This document shows, piece by piece, positions 9,448 through 19,020 of a stretch of DNA of 64,000 bases. The first letter of the stretch is position 1; each line of letters opens with the position of its first letter. Below the pieces are notes generated by a model. That model made no database searches. It was not told the origin of the DNA and saw only the letters and a program-made list of their open reading frames with translations. The stretch is from NCBI GenBank assembly GCA_002067865.1, contig MVRC01000005.1:99643-163642 (forward strand), read 5' to 3'. Source of the stretch: Methanomassiliicoccales archaeon PtaU1.Bin124. GTDB lineage: Archaea; Thermoplasmatota; Thermoplasmata; Methanomassiliicoccales; UBA472. The position numbers and the translations under genes are program-made.

Positions 9448-10131
9448 ATGATGGAAATGACGCAGGCGGAGGGCGATGAAAAATTCATTCTGGCCCTCAG
9501 GCGCATCGCGCTCATGGGGGGGATGCACGATTACGTCGTCATCAGCTCCAGGGAGCTTGGCGAGCTGCTGGCCATGAGCCAGCAGTCCGCATCGAAGAGG
9601 ATACTCGAACTTCTTGATGCCGAACTGATCAGCCGGGATCTGGGAGCCAGGAGGCAGCGCATCCGGCTCACTCAGAAGGGCATCGACCTTCTGCGCAAGG
9701 AGTATACCGAGTATCAGCGCATCTTCGAGATGCGCGATGAGGTCGTCATCAAAGGGATCGTGGTCACCGGCATGGGTGAAGGACAGTACTATGTCACCCA
9801 GCCTGGCTACCAGGAACAGTTCACTGAGAAGCTGGGCTTCACCCCCTACGAGGGCACATTGAACGTGAAGGTGCCGGCCAGCGAGCTGCACAAGGTGCAG
9901 ACCATGAAGAAGGCCAAGCCCATCGTCGTGCGGGGCTTCGAGCGGAACGGCCGCACGTTCGGTGACGTGGAGTGCCACAAGGCCACCATCCAGAACATCG
10001 AATGCGCCGTGGTCGTCCCGACCAGGTCGCATTACGACGACGTGCTGGAGATCCTCTGCAAGTACCACCTGCGCCGCACCCTGTCGATCAACGATGGGGA
10101 CGAGGTCGAGGTGCGGGTCAGCCTGGTCTGA
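9448..10131 (+). CDS. ribK: CTP-dependent riboflavin kinase fused to winged-helix regulator (RbkR type)
   Basis: Archaeal enzyme making FMN from riboflavin with CTP rather than ATP as phosphate donor. Residues 1-90 are a MarR-like winged helix, with SSRELGELLAMSQQSASKRI as the recognition region. Residues 95-227 are the cradle-loop barrel kinase, including GMGEGQYYVTQPGY, GTLNVKV and the C-terminal INDGDEVEV block. The fused form is known in several archaea as RbkR, a combined enzyme and transcription factor for riboflavin genes. It is convergent with purQ; the genes abut without overlap. Confidence 0.93.
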   Translation: MMEMTQAEGDEKFILALRRIALMGGMHDYVVISSRELGELLAMSQQSASKRILELLDAELISRDLGARRQRIRLTQKGIDLLRKEYTEYQRIFEMRDEVVIKGIVVTGMGEGQYYVTQPGYQEQFTEKLGFTPYEGTLNVKVPASELHKVQTMKKAKPIVVRGFERNGRTFGDVECHKATIQNIECAVVVPTRSHYDDVLEILCKYHLRRTLSINDGDEVEVRVSLV

Positions 10132-10968
10132 TCAGGCCTTGCGCACCAACCGGTCCACGACCGATTCGAATATGGCCCTTCCGTCACCGGCGCTGTTCGG
10201 GTTCTCCCCGGTCCGGGTGAAATCTGGGTGGCCATAGCGGTACATTACCCTCTCTGGATGGGGCATCATTCCCATCACGTTGCCTGCTGGATTGCATATG
10301 CCGGCGATGTTCGACAAAGAACCGTTCGGGCACCAGGGATATCCGGCATAGTTGCCTTCAGGGTCCACGTACCGGAACACGATCTGGTCGTTCTCCTCCA
10401 TCTTGTCCAGCATCTTCTTTTCCTTGCTCTTCTCGAACATCAGCTTGCCCTCGGCGTGGGCGCAGGGGAACATGACGATCTTGCCCTTGGCCATACCGTT
10501 GGTGAATATGCACTTCCCCTTGTTCTCGTGCTTCAGAAGGGTCGGCGTGCACTCAAAACGAGCCGAGGAATTGGTATACAGGGCGGCCTGTGGATGATCG
10601 CTCATGATGCCGTCCATGGCCGGCAACAGGCCCAGCTCCACCAGGATCTGGAAGCCATTGCATACGCCGATGACCGGCTTCTCCTTCGAGACGAACGCCT
10701 TCAGCTCCTTCGAAAGGGAGCTCTTCATGCGTGCGGCGAATATCGCGCCGGCCCGGACATAGTCACCGGCAGAGAATCCGCCTGGCAATGCCAGTACGTC
10801 GTAATCGGGCAGGTTCCGCCTCATGTCGACGGAGCACTTGCCGATGAGCTGCTTGAGATGGACCTTTTCCGGCGATGCTCCCAGCTGTCTGAACGCCTGG
10901 AACATCTCCTCTTCGCAGTTGGTGCCTTCGATGCGCAGCACGCAGACCTTGATATCTTCGCTCTTCAT
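10132..10968 (-). CDS. purQ: phosphoribosylformylglycinamidine synthase, glutaminase subunit
   Basis: Class I glutamine amidotransferase subunit of FGAM synthase, delivering ammonia to PurL in purine synthesis. The nucleophile elbow is GVCNGFQIL (Cys near residue 99), and the catalytic His-x-Glu appears as PHPERVM near the C-terminus. At about 278 residues it is the longer archaeal form. ATG 10968 is chosen because GAGGTGAT ends 5 bases before it; upstream ATGs overlap purL. It is the last gene of the purS-purL-purQ operon on the minus strand. Confidence 0.96.
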   Translation of the reverse strand: MKSEDIKVCVLRIEGTNCEEEMFQAFRQLGASPEKVHLKQLIGKCSVDMRRNLPDYDVLALPGGFSAGDYVRAGAIFAARMKSSLSKELKAFVSKEKPVIGVCNGFQILVELGLLPAMDGIMSDHPQAALYTNSSARFECTPTLLKHENKGKCIFTNGMAKGKIVMFPCAHAEGKLMFEKSKEKKMLDKMEENDQIVFRYVDPEGNYAGYPWCPNGSLSNIAGICNPAGNVMGMMPHPERVMYRYGHPDFTRTGENPNSAGDGRAIFESVVDRLVRKA

Positions 10969-10978
10969 CGTCATCACC

Positions 10979-13315
10979 TCACACAAGCAGCTCCCACAGG
11001 GGCTTGCTCCATCTTTCCCTCAGGACGTCCACGGGCTTCTCCAGCACCAGGCCTTCGTTGCTGATCGCCAGACTGTTCCCTCCCACCTGTCCGATGCGCG
11101 TGACCGGTACCGCCATGCGGTCCAGGAACTCCTTCTCCCGGCCCTTCTCCACCTCGACCACCCACCGGGTGTTGGACTCGGAGAACAGCGAAACGGTGTT
11201 GGGCAGCGGGTTCATGACGGAGAGATCGATCTCAGCGCCGACATCGCCACCGATGCACATCTCGGCCAGGGCCACCGCCAGACCGCCGTCGGAGACGTCG
11301 TGGCAGGAGCGCAGCATCTCGCTGGCCATGCAGGCGTTCAGGCTCGTGATGGATTTCTGCAGCAGCTTGGCATCGACGTCCGGCACCTCTCCTCCCTTTC
11401 CGCCGAAGGTGCGGAAGAGGGTGGAGCCGCCGAACTCGGCCTTCGTCCGGCCGACCAGGTAAAGAGCGTTCCCCTCACGTTTCAGGTCGGTGGTGACGCA
11501 TTTCCGGATGTCTTCGACGATGCCCAGGCCCATGACCGTCACCGTCGGAAGGCAGGAACCGGTAGGCGCCTCGTTGTACAATGAAACGTTCCCGGATGGT
11601 ATGGCCAGGTTCAGTATCTTGGCCGTCTCGCCCATACCGGCCACGGCCTCCTTCAGTTCGCCCAGCCTTTCCGGCTTCTCGGGATTGCCGAAGTTGAGGC
11701 AGTTCGTGAGGGCGTGCGGACGTCCCCCGACCGCCACGATGTTGCGGCATGCCTCATCGACCGAGGTGGCCCCTCCCCTGTATGGGTCATGCGAGGTGAA
11801 CCAGGGGTTCACTCCGATGGCCACGGCCAGGCCGCGGTAGGAATCGGGGAGCGGCTTCACGACCGTCGCATCGGACGGGCCGCGCAGGTTGATCTTGCCA
11901 GAGAGCGGCTTTACTATGGTGCTGCCGCGCACCTCGTGGTCGTACTGCTTCACGACCCACTCCTTGCTGGCGATGTTCGGGTCGCTCAGCATCTTGAGAA
12001 GTATCTTGTCGAAGTCCATGGGCAGCTTGGGGAACACCTCCGTCCTCTTGGTCTGCGGGGACTGGACCTTCGACGGACGGCAATACTCCGGTCCGGCGGT
12101 GAGGAACTCCAGGTCCATGTCGAACACCTGGACCCCATCGAACAACAGCTTCACTTTCTTGCCAGGGACGACCTTCCCGATGACCGTGGCGTTCACGTCC
12201 CACAGGTCGAAGATCTCCAGGATGCGCTTGACGTTCTTCCGCGGTGCCGCGAGCATCATGCGCTCCTGCGACTCCGATACCCATATCTCCCACGGGGCCA
12301 GGCCCGACTCCTTCAGCGGCACCTTGTCCATGTCGACTTCGGCGCCGCATCCTCCGGACAATGCCATCTCGCCCACGACGCAGGAGAGACCGCCTCCGCC
12401 CAGGTCCTTCATGCCATGGATGAGGCCCTTGGAGTTCACTTCCAGGCAGGCGTGGATCAATGGCTCCTTGGTGATCGGGTCGCCCAGCTGCACCGCGCCT
12501 CTGGACTCGTCCTCCGAAGAGGCCTTCAGTTCCGCCGAGGCGAACGTTACGCCATGAATGCCGTCCCTTCCGGTGCGTCCTCCCACCAGTATGAGCACAT
12601 CGCCTGTTCCCTTGACGGCGTTCGTCACCAGCTCGGAGCGCTTCACGATGCCGATGCATCCCACGTTGACGAGGCAATTGCCCGCGTACGACTCATCGAA
12701 CCAGATACCGCCAGCGATGGTGGGTATGCCGATCCTGTTGCCGTAGTCGCGGATGCCTGAGACCACGCCGCCCATCAGATATCTGGGCGACTTCGCCCCC
12801 GCCGGCAGCTCGACCGGCCTGTCGATCGGCCCGAAGAACAGCGGGTCGATGAGGCCGATGGGCTGGGCGCCCATGCACAGCACATCCCTGACGATGCCGC
12901 CGATGCCGGTGGCCGCTCCGCCGTACGGTTCGATGGCGGAAGGATGATTGTGCGATTCGATGCGGAGGGCATAGCCATACTCATCATCGAACGCCATCAC
13001 GCCGGCGTCGCCCTTTGACAGCACGTCCTCGTGCTTGATGTTGAAAATGTGCTCCCGCAGGAACACTTTGGAGCTCTTGTAACAGCAATGCTCGCTCCAG
13101 GCTTGGGCCAGCGACTGGATCTCCACGTCGGTGGGATCGCGGTTCAGGGAACGGAAGTGCTCCCGGACGCGCTTCATCTCATCCAGGCTGAGGTTCAGCC
13201 CCAGGTCCTTGCTCAGCTCCTGCAGCTGCGGGTCCGAGGCCTTGTCCAGACTGACATCGAACAGGTGAAAGGGAACGTCCCTCTTCTTCAGCAAACGATC
13301 GATGGCCATGCGCAT
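10979..13315 (-). CDS. purL: phosphoribosylformylglycinamidine synthase, synthetase subunit
   Basis: ATP-dependent amidation of FGAR in the fourth step of purine synthesis, working with PurS and PurQ. About 778 residues, the small PurL of archaea and Gram-positive bacteria. Two AIRS-like halves are visible. Motifs include SHNHPSAIEPYGGAATG with downstream glycine-rich loops in the first half, and SGNVSLYNE plus CHDVSDGGLAVAL in the second. The start is the ATG overlapping the purS stop as TGATG. An in-frame extension upstream is open but lies inside purS. Confidence 0.97.
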   Translation of the reverse strand: MRMAIDRLLKKRDVPFHLFDVSLDKASDPQLQELSKDLGLNLSLDEMKRVREHFRSLNRDPTDVEIQSLAQAWSEHCCYKSSKVFLREHIFNIKHEDVLSKGDAGVMAFDDEYGYALRIESHNHPSAIEPYGGAATGIGGIVRDVLCMGAQPIGLIDPLFFGPIDRPVELPAGAKSPRYLMGGVVSGIRDYGNRIGIPTIAGGIWFDESYAGNCLVNVGCIGIVKRSELVTNAVKGTGDVLILVGGRTGRDGIHGVTFASAELKASSEDESRGAVQLGDPITKEPLIHACLEVNSKGLIHGMKDLGGGGLSCVVGEMALSGGCGAEVDMDKVPLKESGLAPWEIWVSESQERMMLAAPRKNVKRILEIFDLWDVNATVIGKVVPGKKVKLLFDGVQVFDMDLEFLTAGPEYCRPSKVQSPQTKRTEVFPKLPMDFDKILLKMLSDPNIASKEWVVKQYDHEVRGSTIVKPLSGKINLRGPSDATVVKPLPDSYRGLAVAIGVNPWFTSHDPYRGGATSVDEACRNIVAVGGRPHALTNCLNFGNPEKPERLGELKEAVAGMGETAKILNLAIPSGNVSLYNEAPTGSCLPTVTVMGLGIVEDIRKCVTTDLKREGNALYLVGRTKAEFGGSTLFRTFGGKGGEVPDVDAKLLQKSITSLNACMASEMLRSCHDVSDGGLAVALAEMCIGGDVGAEIDLSVMNPLPNTVSLFSESNTRWVVEVEKGREKEFLDRMAVPVTRIGQVGGNSLAISNEGLVLEKPVDVLRERWSKPLWELLV

Positions 13316-13554
13316 CACTTGATCTGCACGGAGAATTTCTGAATCACAGGGTTGGCCAGCAGCTTGCGGCACATCTCCTCGCAGGCCTTCTTGGCCTCAG
13401 CGGGGGAGGCGTCCAGCTCCACCACGAACAGCTTGATGGACCTGACGTTCGCGATTCCCTCAAATCCCAAAAGCTCCAGGGCCTTCTTGGTGTTCTGGCC
13501 TTCGGGGTCGGCCACACCTGGCTTGAGCTCGATCCTGATCTCGGCAACGACCAT
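13315..13554 (-). CDS. purS: phosphoribosylformylglycinamidine synthase, PurS subunit
   Basis: Small bridging subunit, 79 residues, that holds PurL and PurQ together for ammonia transfer. It has the typical N-terminal strand AEIRIELKPGVADPEGQ and the following GFEGIANVRSIKLFVVEL core. It is the first gene of the purine operon, and its stop overlaps the purL start by one base. Confidence 0.95.
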   Translation of the reverse strand: MVVAEIRIELKPGVADPEGQNTKKALELLGFEGIANVRSIKLFVVELDASPAEAKKACEEMCRKLLANPVIQKFSVQIK

Positions 13555-13612
13555 TTCTAGCGCACCTAATCGGGAATCCCGCCACCGTTAAATAAGATGT
13601 TGCTTCCCACGT

Positions 13613-14275
13613 TCATAACGGCCTGATGTGCCAGAACTCCTCGATGGCGGAGAACCCGCCGGAGAGCATGAACTCGACCGCAATGGCGGCCAAAAGCAGA
13701 CCCATGATACGGGTGAAGGCGGCCGCGCCGCTCTTCCCCATCTTGGCGAACACCGGGTCGGAATATTTCATCAAAAGCAGGCTGATGATCATGGTGAAGA
13801 AAATCCCTGCAAAGATGGCCAGAAGGTCGAACCCGACGCTGTCGCCGGCCGTGGCGTAGGACACGTAGATCATAACTGTCGTGATGGCCCCCGGGCCGGC
13901 GAACAGGGGTATGCCCAGCGGGACGACGCCCACCTCCTCCTTCTCTGCCGCTTCCTCATGCTCCGCCTCGGTCATCTTGGTGCGGGACAGCTGCCCCCGC
14001 ACCATCGAGAACGCGATGGAGAACAGCAAAATGCCACCGGCGATCTTGAACGCCGGGATGGTGATGCCATAGAGCTCGAAGATGTAGTTGCCCAGCAGCG
14101 CGAAGACGATCAAAATGCCGCCTGCGACGAGACAGGTCTTGTTGCGCACCCTGCGCTTCTGTTCCGGCGTGTAGCCTTCAGTGATGGCCACGAACACCGG
14201 AATGTTGCCTAGAGGGTTCACTATGGCGAAAATGGAAGCGAATGCGGTCAGCGCGAACTCCAGGCCCATTGCCAT
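13613..14275 (-). CDS. MarC-family integral membrane protein
   Basis: 220 residues with six hydrophobic helices, recognised as the MarC/UPF0056 family. The conserved IVNPLGNIPVFVAIT lies in the first helix region, and PLFAGPGAITTVM mid-protein. A charged loop (about residues 95-118) separates the two halves. The family name comes from a multiple-antibiotic-resistance locus, but MarC itself is not shown to confer resistance; the substrate is unknown. It has no obvious operon partner. Confidence 0.9.
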   Translation of the reverse strand: MAMGLEFALTAFASIFAIVNPLGNIPVFVAITEGYTPEQKRRVRNKTCLVAGGILIVFALLGNYIFELYGITIPAFKIAGGILLFSIAFSMVRGQLSRTKMTEAEHEEAAEKEEVGVVPLGIPLFAGPGAITTVMIYVSYATAGDSVGFDLLAIFAGIFFTMIISLLLMKYSDPVFAKMGKSGAAAFTRIMGLLLAAIAVEFMLSGGFSAIEEFWHIRPL

Positions 14276-14293
14276 CCCTACGCACTTGGTCTT

Positions 14294-15067
14294 TTATTGC
14301 TTTTGTGCTTGACAGGCCAGCCTTCCGAAGGCCAGATATCCGGTGTGGCCCAGCATCTCGTATGAGGGCCGGACCCCCATATCATGCACTTCCATGGCCC
14401 TCTGGATGTTCTCCAGCGCCTTGACCTCGACGAATCCGGAGGCGCGCATCTTCTTAACCACCAGCTCCAACTGGTTCGTGTTAGGGACGTAGACACATAA
14501 CCTGCCCCCGCTCCGAAGGAATCTGCTGACATTGTCTACCGCCACCCAGGGGTCAGGCATGTCCAGAACGACGGCGTCAGCCTTCTGCTCCAGCTCGATC
14601 GTCCTTATGTCCCCGATCCTGAGGGTCCATAGCCGCTTCGATCTGGTCTTGGCCACGTTCCTGCGGCCCTTGTCGCCGAAGTCCTCCCTCAGCTCCACCG
14701 AGATGACCTTCCCAGTGGGTTCGACGGAATGAAGGAGGGCGGTGGTCAGCGCGCCCGAGCCCAGTCCTGCCTCGACGACGACATCTCCGTCCTTCAGGTC
14801 CAGTTCGAAGACGATCGTGGCCGCGTCCTTGGGCATGATTATCTGCGCCCCCCTCTCGACCGCCTCCATGAGGTCCGACACACCCGGGCTTAGAACGGTG
14901 AAGTTCTTGCCAGCCAGGGAGACGCATCCGCCGTCTCCTGCCTCGATGATCTTGTTGCCGTCGATGACACCCAGGGAAGGGAGCTTGATCATGCCCCTCT
15001 CCAATTTGAGCCAGAACTTCTTCCCCTTGTCATCGAGGAGGAAGACGATATCGCCCTCGGTCCACAT
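14294..15067 (-). CDS. trmI: tRNA (adenine-N1)-methyltransferase, TrmI family
   Basis: S-adenosylmethionine-dependent enzyme forming m1A at position 58, and in archaea also 57, of tRNA. The N-terminal beta domain (EGDIVFLLDDKGKKFWLKLE) is followed by a Rossmann fold with motif I VVEAGLGSGALTTALLHS and the acidic strand DAVVLDMPDPW. About 257 residues. The start at 15067 (MWTEGDIV) is chosen because it lies just after the upstream zinc-ribbon gene; the frame also opens further upstream within that gene. The 8-base spacing implies co-transcription. Confidence 0.92.
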   Translation of the reverse strand: MWTEGDIVFLLDDKGKKFWLKLERGMIKLPSLGVIDGNKIIEAGDGGCVSLAGKNFTVLSPGVSDLMEAVERGAQIIMPKDAATIVFELDLKDGDVVVEAGLGSGALTTALLHSVEPTGKVISVELREDFGDKGRRNVAKTRSKRLWTLRIGDIRTIELEQKADAVVLDMPDPWVAVDNVSRFLRSGGRLCVYVPNTNQLELVVKKMRASGFVEVKALENIQRAMEVHDMGVRPSYEMLGHTGYLAFGRLACQAQKQ

Positions 15068-15075
15068 CTCCGCAC

Positions 15076-15684
15076 TCAACCTTTCAGCTTCGTGCCGCAG
15101 ATGGGGCATTTCTCATCGAACGAGGAGACGGCGGCGCGGCAGTTCGGGCAGCGCGGGATGCCTTCGATCTGCTGCATCTTGGGCCTGGGAGCCTCTTCGA
15201 CCGGCTTCACGACCTCATTCGGAGGTTCGAGATCCTCGACCTCCTCTACCACCGGTTGGACGACCTCGGTCGGCGCGGCCTCCGGTTCTGGTGCAGGCTC
15301 CGATTCGGAAGCGGCCGGTTCTGTCACCTCGACCGCCGCGGTCTCTACCTTCGTTTCGACCTTCGCCTCCACCACCGGTTCCACCTTCGGCTCCGGGGCC
15401 TTTTCTGGTTCGACCTTTGCCGGCTCATCCTTCTTCTCAGGCTGCTCGGCGAACTTGTACTCAGGCTTTCCATAGTCCGGCTTCGGGGGGAGCTCCCGCC
15501 CCTTGGGCTGGGACTTCTCCACCCGGATGACATAGATGATGAATCCGATTGCGCTCAGAGGTATACAGATCAGTATCCACTTGATGTCCAGATTCTTCCT
15601 GTCCCTCATGTCCAGGTAGACCAAGAAGGCGGACAATACGCCCAGCAAAAGCCAGACTCCCAATATCAAATAAAGGTCGACCAT
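15076..15684 (-). CDS. membrane protein with acidic low-complexity linker and zinc ribbon
   Basis: 202 residues, not assigned to a named family. Two hydrophobic helices (about residues 3-22 and 33-53) are followed by a Pro/Glu/Val/Ala-rich acidic segment of about 100 residues. The end is a Cys4 zinc ribbon (CPNC...CPIC, last 22 residues). The zinc ribbon would face the cytoplasm on a flexible tether. It is the promoter-proximal gene of a two-gene unit with trmI. Confidence 0.7.
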   Translation of the reverse strand: MVDLYLILGVWLLLGVLSAFLVYLDMRDRKNLDIKWILICIPLSAIGFIIYVIRVEKSQPKGRELPPKPDYGKPEYKFAEQPEKKDEPAKVEPEKAPEPKVEPVVEAKVETKVETAAVEVTEPAASESEPAPEPEAAPTEVVQPVVEEVEDLEPPNEVVKPVEEAPRPKMQQIEGIPRCPNCRAAVSSFDEKCPICGTKLKG

Positions 15685-15833
15685 CCCTATCCCGGCTAAG
15701 CAATCGAATTCATCGTATATAATTTTTTTATTTATTGGAATTAATAAAATAATGGAAGCGAGCGGTTTATTCTCCAGGCCCGGTCCTCTTTCAATATACC
15801 AAATTCTTTAATAGCCTGTTGCCCTTTTGCGCC

Positions 15834-16061
15834 ATGATGGCTGAGGAAAAGACCGTCAACAAGCTGCTGACCATACTCTCCCTGGTACTTATCGTGGGAG
15901 CACTGGCCTTCTGGATCGCCTGGGGAGCGGCCTTCAACGGATGGAACATGTTCGACAAGAACTACATCGGCGTCTATGCCATATTCTCTACCATGTTCCT
16001 CTTCGGTCTGTTCGGCTTCCTCTTGGCCCGTGCCAGGAAGTCCGAATCGGCCCAGAACTGA
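15834..16061 (+). CDS. small two-helix membrane protein
   Basis: 75 residues with two hydrophobic helices (about residues 10-32 and 43-63) and a basic C-terminus (ARARKS). The start is taken at the paired ATGs 15834/15837, because upstream codons fall in the promoter-like AT-rich leader. No family recognised. T-rich stretches after the stop may end its transcript before the convergent proS. Confidence 0.6.
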   Translation: MMAEEKTVNKLLTILSLVLIVGALAFWIAWGAAFNGWNMFDKNYIGVYAIFSTMFLFGLFGFLLARARKSESAQN

Positions 16062-16144
16062 TCATAAACCCTTTCCAGTAACATTGGTTTTGATCTGTTT
16101 TTTGAAAAGTAAGAAAATAATGAAAGGGGAAGTCGTTTGGCCTC

Positions 16145-17551
16145 TCACATCGCCCTGGCAGCGTAGGCGGCCTTGTCGGTCTCCTTGCCGCAGATGATGC
16201 ACTTACCCTTGAAGTTCTCGCCGGTGTAGGGTGTGCCTAGAAGCTTCAGTTCGGTCTTCTGTTCGAATGCATGGCCGCATTCGGGGTCGCCGCACCATCC
16301 GAACCTCACTACCTTCGACGGGATCGTGTCGGCCGATTCGATGGTCTGGATGCGTCCGAACATGCGCTCCTTGGCCCCTTCCTGCATCTGCTTGACGATG
16401 GTCTCCAGGGTCTCCTTGACCTGGGCCACGACCTGGCCCCGGTCGAACGTTCCCTTCCTCCCATCCAAGCGAACGGCATAGGAAACCTTTCCGCCCTCGA
16501 TGTCGCGCATACCCAGCTCAAGGCGCAATGGCACTCCCTTTATCTCCCAGTTGTAGAACTTGCTGCCAGGCCTCTCATCCTTGTCGTCCAGCACGACACG
16601 TATGCCTGCCGCTGCCAGTTCCTGCTTCAGCTTCTGCGCTTCGGCCGAGACGGCCTCGACCTTTCCCTTGGCCAGGATGGGGATGATGACCACCTGGAAC
16701 GGAGCGATCTCCGGAGGCAGTGCCAGTCCCTTGTCGTCGCCGTGAACTCCCACGACCGCCCCGAGCAATCGCTCGCTCATGCCGAAGGTGGTCTGGTGAC
16801 AGTACTTCATGCTGCCGTCGGCCGCCTCGTACTTTATATCGTACGGGCGGGAGAAGTTCTCCTTGTAGTGGTGGATCGAACCGAGCTGGAGGCTCTTCCC
16901 CTCTGGCATCAGCGTGTCCACGCCAACGGTATAGAACGCCCCGGGGAACTTGTCCCAGTCGGTGCGCTTGAGAAGCAGGTATGGCAGGCAAAGGCGCTTC
17001 ATGATCTGCTCCAGGATGACGAAGTCCTCCTCTACCTGGCGTTGAGCGTCGTCGTAATCGACGTGGCAGGTGTGCGATTCGAAGAAGTGGATCTCCCTCA
17101 CGCGGATGAACGCCCTCGTCATCTTCGTCTCGTACCGGAACGTGTTGACGATCTGGTAGGTCTTTAAGGGCAGGTCGGAATGGGACCTGACCCAGAGGGC
17201 GAAGATTGGGTACATCGCGGTCTCGGAGGTCGGGCGGAGCAGCAGCTTGATGTCCAGCTCGTTCAGCCCGGCGTGGGTGACCCAATAGACCTCGGCGTCG
17301 AATCCCTTGATGTGGTCCTTCTCCTTCTGGAACTCGGTCTCGGGGATGAGCAGGGGGAAGCACACCTCATCGTGCCCGGTGACGTCGCACTCCTGGCGGA
17401 TGAACGTGTCGATGTGGCGCATAATCTTCCAGCCGTAAGGTGTCCAGACGTTCATGCCCTTGATCGGGTAGCGCTTGTCAGTAAGATTGGCAAGCTCGAC
17501 GATCTCGTTGTACCATTCGCTGAAGTCTTCCTCTTTCTTCATTTCGGGCAC
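16145..17551 (-). CDS. proS: prolyl-tRNA synthetase, archaeal/eukaryotic type
   Basis: Class II aminoacyl-tRNA synthetase charging tRNA-Pro, 468 residues. Motif 2 appears around NTFRYETKMTRAFIRVREIHF without the bacterial-type insertion domain, and motif 3 around GMSERLLGAVVGVHGDDKG. An anticodon-binding domain follows. The C-terminal zinc-binding domain of this type is present, with Cys pairs in WCGDPEC and KCIICGK. It stands alone. The start could be codon 1 or the Met at codon 4. Confidence 0.97.
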   Translation of the reverse strand: MPEMKKEEDFSEWYNEIVELANLTDKRYPIKGMNVWTPYGWKIMRHIDTFIRQECDVTGHDEVCFPLLIPETEFQKEKDHIKGFDAEVYWVTHAGLNELDIKLLLRPTSETAMYPIFALWVRSHSDLPLKTYQIVNTFRYETKMTRAFIRVREIHFFESHTCHVDYDDAQRQVEEDFVILEQIMKRLCLPYLLLKRTDWDKFPGAFYTVGVDTLMPEGKSLQLGSIHHYKENFSRPYDIKYEAADGSMKYCHQTTFGMSERLLGAVVGVHGDDKGLALPPEIAPFQVVIIPILAKGKVEAVSAEAQKLKQELAAAGIRVVLDDKDERPGSKFYNWEIKGVPLRLELGMRDIEGGKVSYAVRLDGRKGTFDRGQVVAQVKETLETIVKQMQEGAKERMFGRIQTIESADTIPSKVVRFGWCGDPECGHAFEQKTELKLLGTPYTGENFKGKCIICGKETDKAAYAARAM

Positions 17552-17718
17552 CTTTCGGTGGAGGTCGGAAAGGTATTGATGTTTTAAAGTTTTTTCAGGA
17601 CCTCAGTGTCCAGAAATTCCATCGCCAACGTTTTCAGGCCGACCAGTCGATGCGACATACTTAAATCGATAGTTTGGCCATGACGGCCGGGGGAGATTGA
17701 ACGGAGTTCAAAGGGGCA

Positions 17719-18354
17719 TTGATCAAGGAGTTCGTTCCTGAAGGCAAGGACGTCAACTTTCGTAGGCTGTATCTTAAATCGGTACCGTTCATCATGATCA
17801 TCCCAGTGGTCATAATGGTGGCCGTGTGGTGGTACCTTGGCCTCTTTTATACAATGCCTTGGACCTGGATCCTGTTCGTCGGATTTATTTTTCTGGAAAT
17901 ACTCACCTACATCTTGATCGAGAATGTAATAACGGTTTGGACCAGTCCCATCACCTTCTACTCCAACGGAGTCGAGACGAAACGATCGATCTGGAACAAG
18001 GTCCGGAAGGTCTCAGGGTTCACGGAACGGTCAATGATCGATCATTTCGTGTTCCGGGAGTTCGTGATGGTCTCGGGAAGGCCCACCAGACATGTGGTGC
18101 ATGTCTCCATGGCCATGAGGTCCGGAAAGATGAGGTACATAGGCAGCCAAGAGTTCGAGGTGGCCATGGTCATGAAGGATGTGGTGGAGAGGTCGTACAA
18201 CATGAAGGCTCAGTGGTTCGGTGATGGAAGAACGTCCGCCGGTCCAGCAAAGGTAGGGCCGACCGGACCATCTGGCATGCCATATTGCATAAATTGTGGC
18301 AGTCAGCTCGAGGAGGGTTCGAGCTTCTGCATGAAATGCGGGGGCAAGCAGTGA
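17719..18354 (+). CDS. membrane protein with C-terminal zinc ribbon
   Basis: 211 residues. Two N-terminal hydrophobic helices (about residues 18-38 and 42-66) precede a cytoplasmic beta-rich region that resembles a membrane-linked PH-like fold, though that is only a guess. The last 25 residues are a Cys4 zinc ribbon (CINC...CMKC). The start is TTG at 17719, preceded by AAGGGG; an in-frame stop at 17698 rules out a longer start. It overlaps the next zinc-ribbon gene by one base (TGATG). Confidence 0.72.
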   Translation: MIKEFVPEGKDVNFRRLYLKSVPFIMIIPVVIMVAVWWYLGLFYTMPWTWILFVGFIFLEILTYILIENVITVWTSPITFYSNGVETKRSIWNKVRKVSGFTERSMIDHFVFREFVMVSGRPTRHVVHVSMAMRSGKMRYIGSQEFEVAMVMKDVVERSYNMKAQWFGDGRTSAGPAKVGPTGPSGMPYCINCGSQLEEGSSFCMKCGGKQ

Positions 18355-19019
18355 TGAAATGCAGCACCTGCGGCTCAGAGATGCCTGACCATGCGAAGTT
18401 CTGCGGCAAGTGTGGTGCGAATTTGGTCGTGCCGATCAAGCCACCGCAGGATGTGCTGTGCAAACAATGCGGCAGGAGGATGGGTCCTGGCGACAAGTTC
18501 TGCCAGGCCTGCGGGAACAACAACAACGACCCACCAGGGAATCCCTGGTCGCAGGGCCAGACCCCGAACCCGTACCAACCGAGCAGCCACTCTCCCCCGA
18601 CCATGAACTGTCCCAGATGCCGTTCGATGCTCTCGCCGGGCCAGACGGTCTGCGCCACCTGCGGCTTCAACCTGTACGGAATGGAGCGGAAGGACCGTTC
18701 AGGGCAGGCCGGAGGCATAATCGTCGCCGCGGCCCTGTTCAATGTGATGATCTATGGGCTGGCCACCCTGGGATCGTTCATCGGGGAGTTCGACACCGGG
18801 ACCAGGATGATGCTGGTCGGCCTGACGATCGCCAACATGTTCGCCATCTGGGGTGGGTTCCAGGCAGTATACCGCCGGCGCTTCGGCATAAGCCTCTTCT
18901 CGTCGGCCATAACTATGTTCGGCTTCGTGTTCTTCCTCGGCATCATCGGGTTCGTGCTACTGCTGGTGTCAAAGGACGCCTTCGTCCGGCAGACCGCCCC
19001 GCCAGGGATGTATCGCTAG
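18354..19019 (+). CDS. triple zinc-ribbon membrane protein
   Basis: About 221 residues. Three consecutive Cys4 zinc ribbons (starting CSTC, CKQC, CPRC) occupy residues 1-100, with an Asn/Pro/Gln-rich linker before the third. Three hydrophobic helices follow. The start at 18354 overlaps the upstream stop and puts the first ribbon at the N-terminus. With its neighbour it forms a translationally coupled pair of zinc-ribbon membrane proteins. Function unknown; such ribbons often mediate protein contacts. Confidence 0.72.
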   Translation: MKCSTCGSEMPDHAKFCGKCGANLVVPIKPPQDVLCKQCGRRMGPGDKFCQACGNNNNDPPGNPWSQGQTPNPYQPSSHSPPTMNCPRCRSMLSPGQTVCATCGFNLYGMERKDRSGQAGGIIVAAALFNVMIYGLATLGSFIGEFDTGTRMMLVGLTIANMFAIWGGFQAVYRRRFGISLFSSAITMFGFVFFLGIIGFVLLLVSKDAFVRQTAPPGMYR

Positions 19020-19020
19020 C

